DNA of 59,164 nt from Spirochaetales bacterium (GTDB lineage Bacteria > Spirochaetota > Spirochaetia > SZUA-6 > JAFGRV01). Position 1 is the first letter of the stretch. Each line of letters opens with the position of its first letter. The position numbers and the translations under genes were made by a program. A model generated the notes under the pieces. That model was not told where the DNA came from, did no database searches, and worked only from the letters and a program-made list of their open reading frames with translations. Below, one piece after another: positions 8,459 through 18,863 of the stretch. The DNA lies in contig JAFGQK010000084.1 in assembly GCA_016935735.1 (NCBI GenBank), forward strand, positions 1-59,164, in the 5' to 3' direction.

Positions 8459-9580
8459 GTGGAGAAAATCAGGAGAAACCACGTGGATATGTTCCTCATT
8501 CTTATCCTCGTCCTTTTAATCGGCACAGGCATTTCCATCCTTTTTTCCGCATCATATTATCATGCAGAAAGACTGGGGAAAAATCCATGGTATTTTTTAG
8601 TAAAACAGGCAACATGGATACTCTTTGGCTCACTTATTGCCTATTTTATGTCCCATATTTCCCTGGACTTTGTAAAGAAAGCAATCCCCTGGATACTTCT
8701 TGGCGCTTTTATCCTTTCGCTCTTAACATTTTTTCCGGTAATCGGTGAACCTATCAGCGGGGCCAGGAGATGGATTTTTATTTTCGGGCAATCTTTCCAG
8801 CCCTCTGAATTTGCCAAGTTTGCCCTGGTTTTATATCTTGCATATATATTAAGCAGGAAAAAGGACAATATAAACGATCCTGTCATGTCCGTACTCCCCC
8901 CGCTTATTGTTGTCCTGGTTTTTGTTGTTATTATTTATTTTCAGAATGATTTTTCCACGGCCTTTTTTATCTTTTTTATTGCGCTGGCGATCTTTTTTAT
9001 TGCCAATATAAAGATGATCTATTTTATCATACTTGGTGCACTTATTATACCCGCAGGAACCATCCTCCTTTTTACAAAAGTCTACTGGGTGAAAAAACTC
9101 ATTGTTTTTCTTTCACCGGGATCAGATCCTGCAGGAACCGGGTGGCAGATACTCCAGGCTCATACAGCGCTTGCCCGGGGCGGATTCCTCGGAAAAGGCC
9201 TGGGCAAAGGGATAAAAAAACTCGGGGTGCTTCCCGAAGCCCATACGGATTTTATCTTTGCAGTGATCGGGGAAGAGGTGGGATTCCTGGGGATTCTTTT
9301 TATTCTCGGACTCTTTATCTGCTTTACCTGCAGGGGGTACCTTATTTCCTTTCGGTGCAGGGATCCTTTTAAATACTATCTTTCCTTTGGAGTGACCAGT
9401 ATTATTTTTTTTCAGGCTATTCTGAATATGGCCGTGGTAGTGGGTCTTATCCCTGCCACAGGTATTCCCCTCCCGTTTTTTTCACTGGGCGGATCTTCCA
9501 TATTTATGACCCTTATAATGATTGGCCTGCTTTTAAATATTTCCAGGGAAAATAAAGAATCCGGGTGGAGGTATACCTGA
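8459..9580 (+). CDS. ftsW: FtsW, SEDS septal peptidoglycan glycosyltransferase
   Basis: A 373-residue SEDS protein with about ten membrane segments. It holds the family features GARRWIFIFGQSFQPSEFAK, YFQNDFSTAFFIF, a large extracellular loop with LARGGFLGKGLGKG, LPEAHTDFIFAVIGEEVGF and GIPLPFFSLGGSS. FtsW polymerises lipid II at the septum with a class B transpeptidase. Adjacent division genes favour FtsW over RodA. Start GTG 8459 follows AAGGAT at about 8446. murD, usually beside it, is absent. Confidence 0.93.
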   Translation: MEKIRRNHVDMFLILILVLLIGTGISILFSASYYHAERLGKNPWYFLVKQATWILFGSLIAYFMSHISLDFVKKAIPWILLGAFILSLLTFFPVIGEPISGARRWIFIFGQSFQPSEFAKFALVLYLAYILSRKKDNINDPVMSVLPPLIVVLVFVVIIYFQNDFSTAFFIFFIALAIFFIANIKMIYFIILGALIIPAGTILLFTKVYWVKKLIVFLSPGSDPAGTGWQILQAHTALARGGFLGKGLGKGIKKLGVLPEAHTDFIFAVIGEEVGFLGILFILGLFICFTCRGYLISFRCRDPFKYYLSFGVTSIIFFQAILNMAVVVGLIPATGIPLPFFSLGGSSIFMTLIMIGLLLNISRENKESGWRYT

Positions 9581-10399
9581 ATGCAGCAGATATACCCCAT
9601 CAACACCACATGGAACAGGGAAAAGAAGGAAAAATTCACCAACAAGATACTATGGATTATCATTTTCTTCCTTTTTTCTATTGCTGTGATTGAAGTCCTG
9701 TTTCAATTCGTGATTGCACCGCAATTGAAAATCAAAAAGGTGATCATAGACAGCGATCTTTCTCTTTCCAGGGAAGAGATATTACATCTTGCAGGAATTG
9801 GAAAAACCCTGTATTATTTTTCCCTGGATACAAAGGAGATCGAACAGAAGCTTTCGGAATACCCGGCTGTACGCAATGTGAAAGCGGAAAAAAGATTCCC
9901 CGGTACCCTCGAGGTGGTAGTCAATAAAAGGGCTCCCCTTGTGATCGCTCTGTTCGAGGACAGGGGAAGGAGTTTTCCCGGGCTTATTGATGAAGAAGGA
10001 ATCGTTTTTTATATAGGAAAGTCCGGCGATGAGTTTAATCTTCCTGTTATTTCCGGCCTGGATTTCGAAGAATACAGGGCAGGGATGAAGCTTCCCGATG
10101 TATTACGATCCTTTTTATTTGAGTTGAATACATTAAGAAAGGAATCCAGCACGTTGTTTAATTTTATTTCAGAGATCAAGGTGATACCCCTGGGAGACAG
10201 TGATTTTGAATTATTGTTTTATATGATACCGTACACGACAAAAATCAGGTTCGGTAAAAATATTAATGAAAAGATACTTGCCTATGCAATGATGGTCCTT
10301 GATGTATTGAATCATCAGGGAATGTCGGATACAGTAAAAGAGATAGATTTCAGATCAAGAGAGATTGTCTATAAACATCAAGGAGGGGGAGATATTTGA
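9581..10399 (+). CDS. ftsQ: FtsQ/DivIB cell division protein
   Basis: This 272-residue protein has one membrane segment (about residues 22-45), then a POTRA domain (KIKKVIIDSDLSLSREEILHLAGI, about 49-120). An FtsQ-type beta domain follows, with the VVNKRAPLVIALFE strand. FtsQ scaffolds FtsL/FtsB at the septum. The ATG at 9581 abuts the ftsW stop, and its own stop overlaps ftsA, so the genes are probably co-translated. Confidence 0.88.
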   Translation: MQQIYPINTTWNREKKEKFTNKILWIIIFFLFSIAVIEVLFQFVIAPQLKIKKVIIDSDLSLSREEILHLAGIGKTLYYFSLDTKEIEQKLSEYPAVRNVKAEKRFPGTLEVVVNKRAPLVIALFEDRGRSFPGLIDEEGIVFYIGKSGDEFNLPVISGLDFEEYRAGMKLPDVLRSFLFELNTLRKESSTLFNFISEIKVIPLGDSDFELLFYMIPYTTKIRFGKNINEKILAYAMMVLDVLNHQGMSDTVKEIDFRSREIVYKHQGGGDI

Positions 10400-11634
10400 G
10401 CCAGGGAGATTGTATAGTCGGCCTCGACATAGGAACTACAAAGATATGTGCAATAATCGGGGAGTACAATGATAATAATATGCTCGAGATTACCGGGGTG
10501 GGAATTGCCCCGTCCCGTGGTTTACGGCGTGGTGTAATTATCAATATAGAGACAACAGTCAAATCCATCCTGAATGCAGTGGAAGCCGCAGAGATGATGT
10601 CCGGGAGAGAGATCGAGAGTGTGCATACAGGACTTGCCGGCGGTAATATCGAAGGGATAAACTCAAAAGGGGTGGTGGCTGTTACAGGCAAAGGAAGAGA
10701 GATAACAAAGGAAGATGTGGACAGGGTTGTCGATGCTGCCAGGGCGATTCCTATTCCCATGGACAGGGAGGTGATTCATATGATCCCCCAGGAGTTTATT
10801 GTAGACGACCAGGGGGGTATAAAGAATCCTATCGGGATGATCGGTGTCCGTCTGGAGGCAGAGGTTCATATTATTACTGCGGCAGTTACTTCTGCACAGA
10901 ATATTGTAAAATCCGTGAATCGTGCGGGATTCAAGGTGCAGAACATCATCCTTGAACCCCTTGCCTCTGCAAAAGCTGTCCTTTCCGGGGATGAAAAGGA
11001 GCTGGGAACTGTTCTTGTCGATCTTGGTGGAGGCACCACGGATATTCTTCTTTACAAGGAAGGTTCCCCGTATTATACCGATATTATTCCCCTGGGCGGG
11101 GAACAGGTAACAAGCGATATTTCCATTATGCTTAAAACCCCGGTCGATGCGGCAGAGAATATCAAGCTAAAATCCGGCTGTTGTTATATAGATCTTATCC
11201 AGGGTGATGAAGAGGTCTTTATTCCGGGAATCGGCGGCAGACCCCCCCGGCGCATGATGAAAAAAGACCTGGTGGAAATCATTCAACCCAGGGTAAGCGA
11301 GATCCTTACCATGGTAAAGGAAAAAATAGAAAACAAGGGGTACTTGAAATTCCTGGGTGGCGGTGTAGTCCTTACCGGCGGTGGGTCTTTACTCCCGGGG
11401 ATTACAGAGCTTGCAATGAATATCTTCGATTTGCCTGTCCGGGTGGGATACCCCATAAAATGCGGCGGGCTTGTCGAAGAGTACAATAACCCGATGTTTT
11501 CAACAGGGATCGGACTTGTCCTCTATGGTGCTGCCCAGCAGGAATCCGGGACCAGGTTAAAGAGCCGGGATAAACAAAGTGTATTTAAAAGTGTCATAGA
11601 AAGGATGAAGGACTGGTTTAAGGAATTTATTTGA
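10396..11634 (+). CDS. ftsA: FtsA, actin-like membrane anchor of FtsZ
   Basis: A 412-residue protein of the SHS2/actin family. [16 protein letters not shown] (phosphate 1 loop, about 9-24), [16 protein letters not shown] (phosphate 2) and [17 protein letters not shown] (adenosine motif) are in order, and the 1C domain lies between about 85 and 165. The C-terminal helix, [13 protein letters not shown], is amphipathic as expected for membrane attachment. The start is TTG 10396, preceded by a near-perfect AAGGAGGGGG and overlapping the ftsQ TGA. Confidence 0.95.
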   Translation: MSQGDCIVGLDIGTTKICAIIGEYNDNNMLEITGVGIAPSRGLRRGVIINIETTVKSILNAVEAAEMMSGREIESVHTGLAGGNIEGINSKGVVAVTGKGREITKEDVDRVVDAARAIPIPMDREVIHMIPQEFIVDDQGGIKNPIGMIGVRLEAEVHIITAAVTSAQNIVKSVNRAGFKVQNIILEPLASAKAVLSGDEKELGTVLVDLGGGTTDILLYKEGSPYYTDIIPLGGEQVTSDISIMLKTPVDAAENIKLKSGCCYIDLIQGDEEVFIPGIGGRPPRRMMKKDLVEIIQPRVSEILTMVKEKIENKGYLKFLGGGVVLTGGGSLLPGITELAMNIFDLPVRVGYPIKCGGLVEEYNNPMFSTGIGLVLYGAAQQESGTRLKSRDKQSVFKSVIERMKDWFKEFI

Positions 11635-11680
11635 ACCGGTACATAAATTTATAATATATTCAGATAACTGGGAGGGGAAA

Positions 11681-12844
11681 ATGAATATAGAATTTCTCGA
11701 AGACAATAATAATACCAATCTTACCCTTATCAAAGTCATTGGAATCGGGGGCGGCGGGAATAATGCAGTGAACAGAATGATTGCCGCGGGCTTGAAGAAT
11801 GTGCGATTCATCTCGGTGAATACCGATGTCCAGGCACTCCAGATGTCCCGGGCAGAGGTGAAGTTCCCTCTCGGGACAAAGATCACCGGGGGGCTGGGTG
11901 CAGGCGGCAAACCGGAAATCGGTGAAAAAGCGGCATTGGAAGATTATGAGGAAATTCAATCGATTATCCGCGGGTCCGATATGATCTTTCTCACCGCAGG
12001 GATGGGCGGCGGAACAGGTACCGGTGCCGCACCGGTAATCGCCCAGATTGCCAGGGAGCTCGATGTCCTTACCGTAGCAGTGGTGACAAAGCCATTTGAT
12101 TTTGAAGGTAAAAAAAAGATGCTTATTGCAGAAGAAGGAATCGAAAAGCTCAAGAATTCCGTGGACACCTTGATCGTGATTCCCAATCAGTATCTTTTAA
12201 AGATCGTGGAACGGCGGACACCGATAAAGGAAGCTTTTCGGATGGCAGATGAGGTCTTGAGGCAGGGAGTGCAGGGCATATCCGATCTTATTACTACCCC
12301 CGGGGAGATCAATATCGATTTTGCCGATGTCTGTACCATTATGAAAGGAAAAGGAGATGCCCTTATGGGGATCGGTACGGGGACAGGGGAAAACAGGGCA
12401 GTGGATGCGGCGACAAATGCGATAAACAACCCCCTCCTGGAAGACGCAAAAATAGAGGGTGCAAAAGCGATCCTTGTGAATGTGACCGGCGGGGACGATC
12501 TTACCCTTACCGAGTTCGAAGAGATCATGAAAATCATTACTGCAAATGCGGATGATGATGCATTGATTATTTCCGGCACGGCATTCGAAGAAACGCCGGA
12601 TGACAGGATGAAAGTGATTGTTATTGCCGCGGGGTTCGACCTGAACAGCAGGAAGGTAAAGACGACAACGCAGAAAAACGAGAGTGCCGGGGATATTATT
12701 CCTTATGATGAATGGGTAAAAATCGGGAGGGGGATGACAAAAAAGGGACAGGGAGAATACCTTCTTGAAAGAAATTCCAGGGAAGCGGAGCTTTTTATTC
12801 CCACGGTATTACGGGATAAAAAGATATCCGGGAACGGGGACTAA
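11681..12844 (+). CDS. ftsZ: FtsZ, tubulin-like division GTPase
   Basis: The 387-residue protein carries the nucleotide-binding [14 protein letters not shown], the tubulin signature [13 protein letters not shown] and the T7 loop region [17 protein letters not shown]-terminal tail, [12 protein letters not shown], resembles the conserved peptide that binds FtsA. It polymerises with GTP to form the Z ring. Its ribosome site GGGAGGGG then AAAATG is the same as for fliF and closely matches fliO. The 46-bp gap after ftsA is the largest among ftsW-ftsZ. Confidence 0.98.
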   Translation: MNIEFLEDNNNTNLTLIKVIGIGGGGNNAVNRMIAAGLKNVRFISVNTDVQALQMSRAEVKFPLGTKITGGLGAGGKPEIGEKAALEDYEEIQSIIRGSDMIFLTAGMGGGTGTGAAPVIAQIARELDVLTVAVVTKPFDFEGKKKMLIAEEGIEKLKNSVDTLIVIPNQYLLKIVERRTPIKEAFRMADEVLRQGVQGISDLITTPGEINIDFADVCTIMKGKGDALMGIGTGTGENRAVDAATNAINNPLLEDAKIEGAKAILVNVTGGDDLTLTEFEEIMKIITANADDDALIISGTAFEETPDDRMKVIVIAAGFDLNSRKVKTTTQKNESAGDIIPYDEWVKIGRGMTKKGQGEYLLERNSREAELFIPTVLRDKKISGNGD

Positions 12845-12853
12845 GATCAGAAA

Positions 12854-13741
12854 ATGGATGCTTCCAAATATATAAAAACATTTGAAGATTATATACGGGT
12901 GGAATTACGGCTTTCTGCAAACTCTGTTGCCACCTATATTCATGAATGCAATGTATTTATTTTATACTGTAAAAAAAACAACCTTTCTTTTAATAAGGTA
13001 ACAAGCAGTAATGTGATTGATTTTCTTGTTCAGCGGCAGTTAAGCGGGATAAGCCAGAGAACAATCGCCAAATCCTTGAGCAGCCTCCGTTCGTTTTTTA
13101 AGTTTCTCATTCTCGAGGGAATTACAGCCCAGAATCCTGCCAGACTGGTTGAAATGCCCAGGATACAGAAGAAAATCCCGAAGATTTTCAGTATGTCGGA
13201 AATGGATGATTTTTTCCATTGTATTGATACGGAAAATCCGCTCGGAATCCGGGACAGGGCCCTTTTTGAACTCATCTATTCCTGCGGTCTCCGGGTATCC
13301 GAGGCAGTGGGACTTAAGTGTGCAGATCTGTTTTTACAGGAAGCACTCATAAAAGTAAAGGGAAAGGGAAACAAGGAGCGGCTCATCCCGGCCGGTGAAT
13401 ATGCACTGCACTGGCTCTCTTTATACCTGAAGCAGGGTAGGCCCGTGCTGTTAAAACGGAATATGCGGACAGATGTGCTTTTTCTTAATCACCGGGGAAA
13501 GCCTTTATCCAGGAAAGGAATGTGGAAACGGTTTAAAGAAATCGAAAACAGGGCAAATCTGAAAGGAAAGATCCATACATTGCGGCATTCTTTTGCAACC
13601 CACCTGTTAAGCGGGGGTGCGGATTTACGGTCGGTACAGGAACTGCTCGGACATGCGGATGTAAGTACGACACAGATTTATACCCATGTGGAAGAAGAAG
13701 AATTAAGAAACTATCATAAAAAATATCATCCAAGGGGATAA
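12854..13741 (+). CDS. xerD: Tyrosine recombinase, XerD-like
   Basis: A 295-residue Xer recombinase. The N-terminal SAM-like core-binding domain spans about 5-90 and the catalytic domain about 110-285. Catalytic residues are all visible: Arg147 (GLRVSEA), Lys171, His241 and Arg244 (HTLRHSFATH), His267 and Tyr276 (TTQIYTHV). The end, YHKKYHPRG, is closer to XerD than XerC. XerC/XerD resolve chromosome dimers at dif during division. It starts 9 bp after ftsZ. The C/D choice rests on end motifs and on the second gene's synteny. Confidence 0.85.
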   Translation: MDASKYIKTFEDYIRVELRLSANSVATYIHECNVFILYCKKNNLSFNKVTSSNVIDFLVQRQLSGISQRTIAKSLSSLRSFFKFLILEGITAQNPARLVEMPRIQKKIPKIFSMSEMDDFFHCIDTENPLGIRDRALFELIYSCGLRVSEAVGLKCADLFLQEALIKVKGKGNKERLIPAGEYALHWLSLYLKQGRPVLLKRNMRTDVLFLNHRGKPLSRKGMWKRFKEIENRANLKGKIHTLRHSFATHLLSGGADLRSVQELLGHADVSTTQIYTHVEEEELRNYHKKYHPRG

Positions 13742-13805
13742 ATTCTGTTTCCAGGCAATGCCGGAAGATGTTTTTTGTTTTATATTATAGAAAAAGGAAG
13801 AAAGA

Positions 13806-13901
13806 GGACCAGAGGGTCAGAGGACCAGTGAGTCAGATGGCCAGCGGGCCAGTGAACCAGATGATCTGCAAGTCAGATGGCCGGAAGGATCAGAAGGTTA
13901 G
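13806..13901. repeat. Dispersed repeat family B, CCAG/TCAG-rich, copy 1
   Basis: A purine-rich run of roughly 10-bp units built from GTCAGATGGCC, GGCCAGTGA and GACCAGAGG variants. The segment at 13832-13852 is repeated at 22199-22219 with one difference. It fills the gap between xerD and the TPR lipoprotein and runs into the extended reading frame of that gene, so codons before 13946 are repeat-derived. Confidence 0.7.
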
Positions 13902-13945
13902 AGAGCGAGGCGATAAGAGTATTTATGGAAGTAAAAAAGGGTGAG

Positions 13946-14794
13946 ATGATGAGAAAGATTGGGATTATAGTTATATGTATAGGTATACTCTCGGGATGCA
14001 CCGGGCAGGGGGAAAAGGATTTCATCGATGCCCTTATGAGTCTTGAGGATTCCGGCTCTGTTTATGCAGAGATTGATCCCGGGATAAGGGAAGATATAGA
14101 AGAGATTGCCCGGCTTTATAAAGATGATCTTAAAAAGGAAGTAACGCAAAACGAGGAATTGGGATCATTGTATAAACAACTGGGACAAAAATACCTGGAC
14201 ATTGCGGAAATTTACCGGCAGATACAGAACAATCTCCTCCCGGTCGATCCGGGTTTTGATTCCCCGCAGGAGAAGGACGTATACAATAAAATGCTTGCCA
14301 TACGGTTTTATGACAGCAGGATGTATGGGAAAGCCTATAAAAGCTTTCACCGGGCTATTGAGTTGAATCCCTCCAATTCTATTCTGTATTATCATGCAGG
14401 GGTTTGCGCAGGCTGGATGGCAAAGTCGATAGTAGACCCAGGATCCGTATCCGAACAGGAAGAATGGTATATGACAGCAGAAAACTGCTATAAACGGGCG
14501 CTTGAGCTTGATCCGTATTATGTTGATGCCCTTTACGGGTATTCTATCCTCCTTATTATCGAACTGGACAGGGCAAATGAAGGGATTGAATATGTGAAAA
14601 AGATACTGGAAAAGGAAAAAAAGAATACAAACGCATTATTTCTCCTTGCCCGTGCGTATTATCAGATTGGCGATTATGAGCAGGCACTTGACAATTATGA
14701 TCGTATTCTTGATATAACACAATCAGTACAGGTAAAGGAAAAGGTACGAATTCTGAAAGAGCAGGTAAAGGATAAACAATATGAATCAGAATAA
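13946..14794 (+). CDS. TPR-containing lipoprotein
   Basis: The 282-residue product begins MMRKIGIIVICIGILSGC, a lipoprotein signal with lipobox LSGC. TPR-like helices follow: about residues 110-150 (MYGKAYKSFHRAIELNPSNS), 165-205 (AENCYKRALELDPYYVDALYG) and 220-260 (ALFLLARAYYQIGDYEQALDNY). It is probably anchored in the periplasm as a scaffold. The frame is open back to 13877, but that part is translated repeat B; ATG 13946 (or 13949) follows AAGGGTGAG and gives the lipobox. It overlaps dprA by 14 bp. Exact role unknown. Confidence 0.8.
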   Translation: MMRKIGIIVICIGILSGCTGQGEKDFIDALMSLEDSGSVYAEIDPGIREDIEEIARLYKDDLKKEVTQNEELGSLYKQLGQKYLDIAEIYRQIQNNLLPVDPGFDSPQEKDVYNKMLAIRFYDSRMYGKAYKSFHRAIELNPSNSILYYHAGVCAGWMAKSIVDPGSVSEQEEWYMTAENCYKRALELDPYYVDALYGYSILLIIELDRANEGIEYVKKILEKEKKNTNALFLLARAYYQIGDYEQALDNYDRILDITQSVQVKEKVRILKEQVKDKQYESE

Positions 14795-15842
14795 AACACT
14801 CTGTATATTTGCATTACACAGAATGGAATTCCTGAAGACCAGGGAAAAACTCATTTTTTATGAACTTCTGGAAACGGAAAAGGATATTTTTTTATTCTCA
14901 CAAAATGAAGTGCAGGCTGTTTTGGGAAGAAGATTAAAAACAGACAGATGGGATCCAGGAAAATACCTGAATACGGCAGAGAAAGATATGAAAGCCATCA
15001 TTGATTCAGGAATCAGGTTCGTCTTTTTCTGGGATCCCGGATATCCCCCGCAGTTACGGGAAATTTACGATCCTCCTTTTGTCCTGTTTTACCGGGGAGC
15101 ACTCCCCGGGTTTATTACCCCGGCGGTGGGAATTGTGGGTACAAGGTTTCCGACCGGTTCGGCACGGAGTGCTGCATTTCAGATGGGAATGGAGCTTTCC
15201 GGTCTTGGAATTGATGTGGTATCCGGTCTGGCAAATGGGATTGACAGGGAAGCGCATGAAGGAAGTCTTAAAGGGAGCGGACGCTCTGTTGCAGTACTCG
15301 GAAACGGGATCGATACCGTGTATCCGGTAACCAGCAGGAAGGTTGCAGAGAAAATTCTTCTGCATAATGGCGTTATTTTTTCCGAATATTTTCCCGGTGT
15401 ATTGCCTTTAAAATACCACTTTCCCGCGAGGAACCGTATTATAAGCGGGCTTTCACGAAGTGTGGTCATAATCCAGGCTCCTGAAAGATCCGGTGCGCTT
15501 ATTACTGCGGATTATGCACTTGAGCAGGGAAGGGATATCTATGTCCATAAAACCGGGCTTTCCGGTATCCAGGGTGAAGGAACCCGGAAACTTTCCTGTG
15601 ATGGCGCACCGGTTATCGAATATGCCCTGGATATATTACTGGATTGGGACTTTGGAGTTGACTCATCTCCTCTGAATTGCGATTATAATATGAGTGGTTG
15701 TAATGATTATGGCGATGATCCGGAATATTGTTTTCATAACCAGGAGAAAAGGGAACACACGGGTAACTGGCTTGCAAGAATGATGGAATATGAACTGGCA
15801 GGTGCTGTTACAAGATACAATGGCGAGTATTTCAGGAGATAA
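14781..15842 (+). CDS. dprA: DNA-processing protein DprA/Smf
   Basis: A 353-residue DprA with an N-terminal helical region and the Rossmann-like core. Its motifs are GIVGTRFPTGSARSAAF, GLANGIDREAHEGSL, VAVLGNGIDTVYP and FPARNRIISGLSRSVVII. DprA loads RecA on incoming single-stranded DNA in transformation and is widespread even in non-competent bacteria. The C-terminal part after about residue 285 is not the usual winged helix. The start overlaps the TPR gene; it ends 2 bp before topA. Confidence 0.92.
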   Translation: MNQNKTLCIFALHRMEFLKTREKLIFYELLETEKDIFLFSQNEVQAVLGRRLKTDRWDPGKYLNTAEKDMKAIIDSGIRFVFFWDPGYPPQLREIYDPPFVLFYRGALPGFITPAVGIVGTRFPTGSARSAAFQMGMELSGLGIDVVSGLANGIDREAHEGSLKGSGRSVAVLGNGIDTVYPVTSRKVAEKILLHNGVIFSEYFPGVLPLKYHFPARNRIISGLSRSVVIIQAPERSGALITADYALEQGRDIYVHKTGLSGIQGEGTRKLSCDGAPVIEYALDILLDWDFGVDSSPLNCDYNMSGCNDYGDDPEYCFHNQEKREHTGNWLARMMEYELAGAVTRYNGEYFRR

Positions 15843-15844
15843 GT

Positions 15845-17971
15845 ATGGCGAAAAAGGCAAACAAGGCAAAGAAAATCAATTTACTTATTGTTGAATCACC
15901 TGCAAAGGCGAAGACAATCCAGAAATACCTTGGGAACGGATATGGCGTTACTGCATCAATCGGGCATCTTTTTGACCTTCCCCGCTCCCGGCTTGCAATC
16001 GATGTGGAAAATAATTTTAAACCTGAATATATCACTATCCGGGGGAAGGCGAAAATACTCAAAGAAATACTCAAGGAGGCAAAAAAGGCTGAACGTATTT
16101 TTTTAGCATCTGATAATGACAGGGAAGGGGAAGCGATCTCCTATCATATCCGGAATGCACTTTTGCGCAAGTTCCCGGATATGAGTATTATGAGAATCGT
16201 GTTTAACGAGATTACGCCAACCGCCATACAAAAAGCAGTGGAATCTCCCATGGAAATCGATATTAAAAAAGTGAATGCACAAAAAGCAAGAAGAATACTT
16301 GACCGGCTGGTGGGTTATAAACTTTCGCCAATACTCTGGAAAAAGGTGAAAAACGGCCTGTCCGCGGGGCGTGTCCAGTCTGTAGCTCTTAGACTTATCT
16401 GCGAACGGGACCGGGAGGTTGAAGCCTTTATCCCCCGGGAGTACTGGACAATCGAAGCGCAGTTAAAAAAGGGAAAAAAGGCATTTACCGCACAACTTGT
16501 CCAATACAGGGGTGAGAAACCGGAAATCTCGAATTATGAAGATGCGCAAAAGTTTATTGCATTTTTTAAGGGAAAAGATTTCCGGGTTCAGGAAGTAAAA
16601 GAAAAGGAAAAACTCACACGGCCTCTTGCTCCTTTTACCACATCAAAACTCCAGCAGGCCTCTGCGACCAGGTTCGGGTATACTTCCCGCAAAACGATGC
16701 GTATTGCACAGACACTCTACGAAGGGGTGAATATCGGTTTTGAACGTGTCGGTTTAATTACTTATATACGAACAGATTCAACAAGGATTGCACAAACTGC
16801 ACTCGATGCAGTAAGGGCTTTTATTTTCAAAAATTATCCTGGTGAACTTCCCGAAAAGCCGAATATCTATGCACCGGGAAAGAAAGCCCAGGATGCACAT
16901 GAAGCGATCCGGCCCACGTATGTGGAAAAGACCCCGGATTCGGTAAAAAGCAGTCTGACACCGGAGCAGTTTAAACTCTATTCACTTATATGGGAACGGT
17001 TTGTTTCTTCCCAGATGTCCCCGGTGAAAAGCAGGATTGTTACTATAGAGTTTCTCTGTGAACAGGGAATTTTCAGGACAAGTGCTACCAGGATCCTGGA
17101 AAAGGGATTTTACAAAGCACTCAAACTCCTTGCTCCAAAGGAGAAAACGCAAACTCTCCCGTCACTTTCTAAAGGGGATATAGTGGAATGCACAGATCTT
17201 GCCGGGGAACAGCACTTTACCCAGGGACCATCTTATTATACCGATGCATCAATTATAAAAGCCCTGGAAGAAAAAGGGATCGGCCGGCCTTCCACCTATG
17301 CGCCAATTATTTCCGTGCTTATTGACAGATATTATGTTGTACGGAAGAACAAGAAGTTGAAAGCAACGGTTTTGGGGAAAATAATAAATGACCTGCTGGT
17401 AAAGACATTCCCGGAAATTATGGATGTCAATTTTACTGCAAGTGTTGAACAAAAACTGGACAGGGTAGAGACAAATGACGAACCGTGGGTCCAGATGATT
17501 TCGGAGTTTTATATGCCGTTTCATCAAAAGGTGGAACATGTCATGGAACACCTCGAATCCATTAAAGGGGTGCTGGACGAAGAGACAGAGTATACCTGTG
17601 AAAAATGCGGGAAACCCATGGTAAAGAAACTGGGGAGATACGGATTTTTTATTGCCTGTTCCGGTTTTCCCGGGTGTATGAACTCAAAGGCCGTTCCCCT
17701 TGCAGATTGTCCCAGGCCGGGGTGTAAAGGAAAGATTATCGCCAAGAGAAAACAGGGAAGCCGGGGCAAGGTGTTCTACGGCTGTACGGAATATCCCGCA
17801 TGCGATTTTGTCACATATTTTCCCCCGACAAATGTCAAATGCCCCCATTGCGGATATTTTCTTGTCGAGCGGTCGGATAAGAAAAGGGGCGACTACAAGG
17901 TCTGTGTAAACCCTGAATGCGATTATATGCATGTGCAGGAACAGGAGGAAGAAGCAAAGAATGCTGGATAA
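15845..17971 (+). CDS. topA: DNA topoisomerase I
   Basis: A 708-residue type IA topoisomerase. The Toprim domain begins LLIVESPAKAKTIQKYLG and has SDNDREGEAISYH. The catalytic Tyr307 lies in LITYIRTDSTR. Three C-terminal Cys4 zinc ribbons are visible, starting at CEKCGKPM, CPRPGCKG and CPHCGYFL. It relaxes negative supercoils. The lysine-rich N-terminus (MAKKANKAKK) is short. Gene order dprA-topA-xerC-hslV-hslU matches many spirochaetes and Firmicutes. Its end overlaps xerC by 11 bp. Confidence 0.97.
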   Translation: MAKKANKAKKINLLIVESPAKAKTIQKYLGNGYGVTASIGHLFDLPRSRLAIDVENNFKPEYITIRGKAKILKEILKEAKKAERIFLASDNDREGEAISYHIRNALLRKFPDMSIMRIVFNEITPTAIQKAVESPMEIDIKKVNAQKARRILDRLVGYKLSPILWKKVKNGLSAGRVQSVALRLICERDREVEAFIPREYWTIEAQLKKGKKAFTAQLVQYRGEKPEISNYEDAQKFIAFFKGKDFRVQEVKEKEKLTRPLAPFTTSKLQQASATRFGYTSRKTMRIAQTLYEGVNIGFERVGLITYIRTDSTRIAQTALDAVRAFIFKNYPGELPEKPNIYAPGKKAQDAHEAIRPTYVEKTPDSVKSSLTPEQFKLYSLIWERFVSSQMSPVKSRIVTIEFLCEQGIFRTSATRILEKGFYKALKLLAPKEKTQTLPSLSKGDIVECTDLAGEQHFTQGPSYYTDASIIKALEEKGIGRPSTYAPIISVLIDRYYVVRKNKKLKATVLGKIINDLLVKTFPEIMDVNFTASVEQKLDRVETNDEPWVQMISEFYMPFHQKVEHVMEHLESIKGVLDEETEYTCEKCGKPMVKKLGRYGFFIACSGFPGCMNSKAVPLADCPRPGCKGKIIAKRKQGSRGKVFYGCTEYPACDFVTYFPPTNVKCPHCGYFLVERSDKKRGDYKVCVNPECDYMHVQEQEEEAKNAG

Positions 17972-18863
17972 ATACCTGTCATATTTGAAAAGCATCCGCA
18001 ATTTATCCTATCATACCATCCGTGCATACAGGGAAGATATTGAACGGTATCAGGAATTCCTGCTGAAGAATAAGGCAAAGGAAGATGATGTGAACATTTC
18101 CCTGGTAAGGGCGTTTATTGCATCACTTTCAAAGAGCGGGCTTGCATCAATGACGATAAACAGGATCCTTTCCGGCATAAGGGGATATTACCGGTTCATG
18201 CAGCAGCATGGCATTATGAAGTCGGATCCGCTTTCCGGCATTTCATGTCTGAAAAGTGAGTCAAAACTTCCTGTGTTCCTTTTTGAAGATGAGGTGGAAA
18301 CATTACTGGACATGAATTCTACTGATTTCCTTAAACTCAGGGACAGGGCGCTGTTTGAGTTTCTTTACTCGACCGGGTGCAGGGTGAGTGAGGCGGTACA
18401 GTGCAATCTTACGGAGATTGATTTAAAAAACGGGACAACCCGTGTGACAGGAAAAGGGAACAAGGAGAGGATGCTGTTTATCGGCGATACGGCGCTTCTG
18501 GTACTCAAGGAGTACATAACAAAGAGGAAGTTTCATGTAAAAACAGAAAGCATGGATGCAGCGAAAGCCCTTTTTTTGAACAAAGATGGTATGCGATTGA
18601 CGAGCAGGGGTGTGCGGTATATCCTGCACCGCTGCCTTGAGGAAATGGCTTTCAAGAAAAATGTTACCCCTCATACATTCCGGCATTCATTTGCAACCCA
18701 TCTTTTAAATAAAGGTGCAGATATCCGTGTGGTGCAGGAACTCCTTGGGCATTCAAGTCTTACCACAACACAGGTATATACCCATGTAAGTCTTAAACGT
18801 CTGAAAGAGGTATATAAGGATGCCCATCCACATGCAATCATGAAGGAGAAAAAGAATGGATAA
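17961..18863 (+). CDS. xerC: Tyrosine recombinase, XerC/CodV-like
   Basis: A 300-residue Xer recombinase starting [10 protein letters not shown]. Catalytic residues are complete: Arg141 (GCRVSEA), Lys165, His238 and Arg241 ([10 protein letters not shown]), His264 and Tyr273 (TTQVYTHV). The end, [12 protein letters not shown], resembles XerC. Synteny topA-xerC-hslV-hslU matches the codV position in Firmicutes. ATG 17961 follows AGGAGG at 17943-17948; the frame is open to an ATG at 17931, which would add ten unlikely residues read from inside topA. Overlaps hslV by 8 bp. Confidence 0.9.
   Translation: MLDKYLSYLKSIRNLSYHTIRAYREDIERYQEFLLKNKAKEDDVNISLVRAFIASLSKSGLASMTINRILSGIRGYYRFMQQHGIMKSDPLSGISCLKSESKLPVFLFEDEVETLLDMNSTDFLKLRDRALFEFLYSTGCRVSEAVQCNLTEIDLKNGTTRVTGKGNKERMLFIGDTALLVLKEYITKRKFHVKTESMDAAKALFLNKDGMRLTSRGVRYILHRCLEEMAFKKNVTPHTFRHSFATHLLNKGADIRVVQELLGHSSLTTTQVYTHVSLKRLKEVYKDAHPHAIMKEKKNG

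Noticed and set aside
10350-10760. Long minus-strand open frame over ftsA
   Set aside because: Opposite-strand shadow of a highly conserved gene, no start context.
12187-12579. Minus-strand open frame over ftsZ
   Set aside because: Shadow of ftsZ; codon pattern explained by the coding strand.
13877-13945. Longer N-terminus of the TPR lipoprotein
   Set aside because: These codons are translated repeat B and would bury the lipobox away from the N-terminus.
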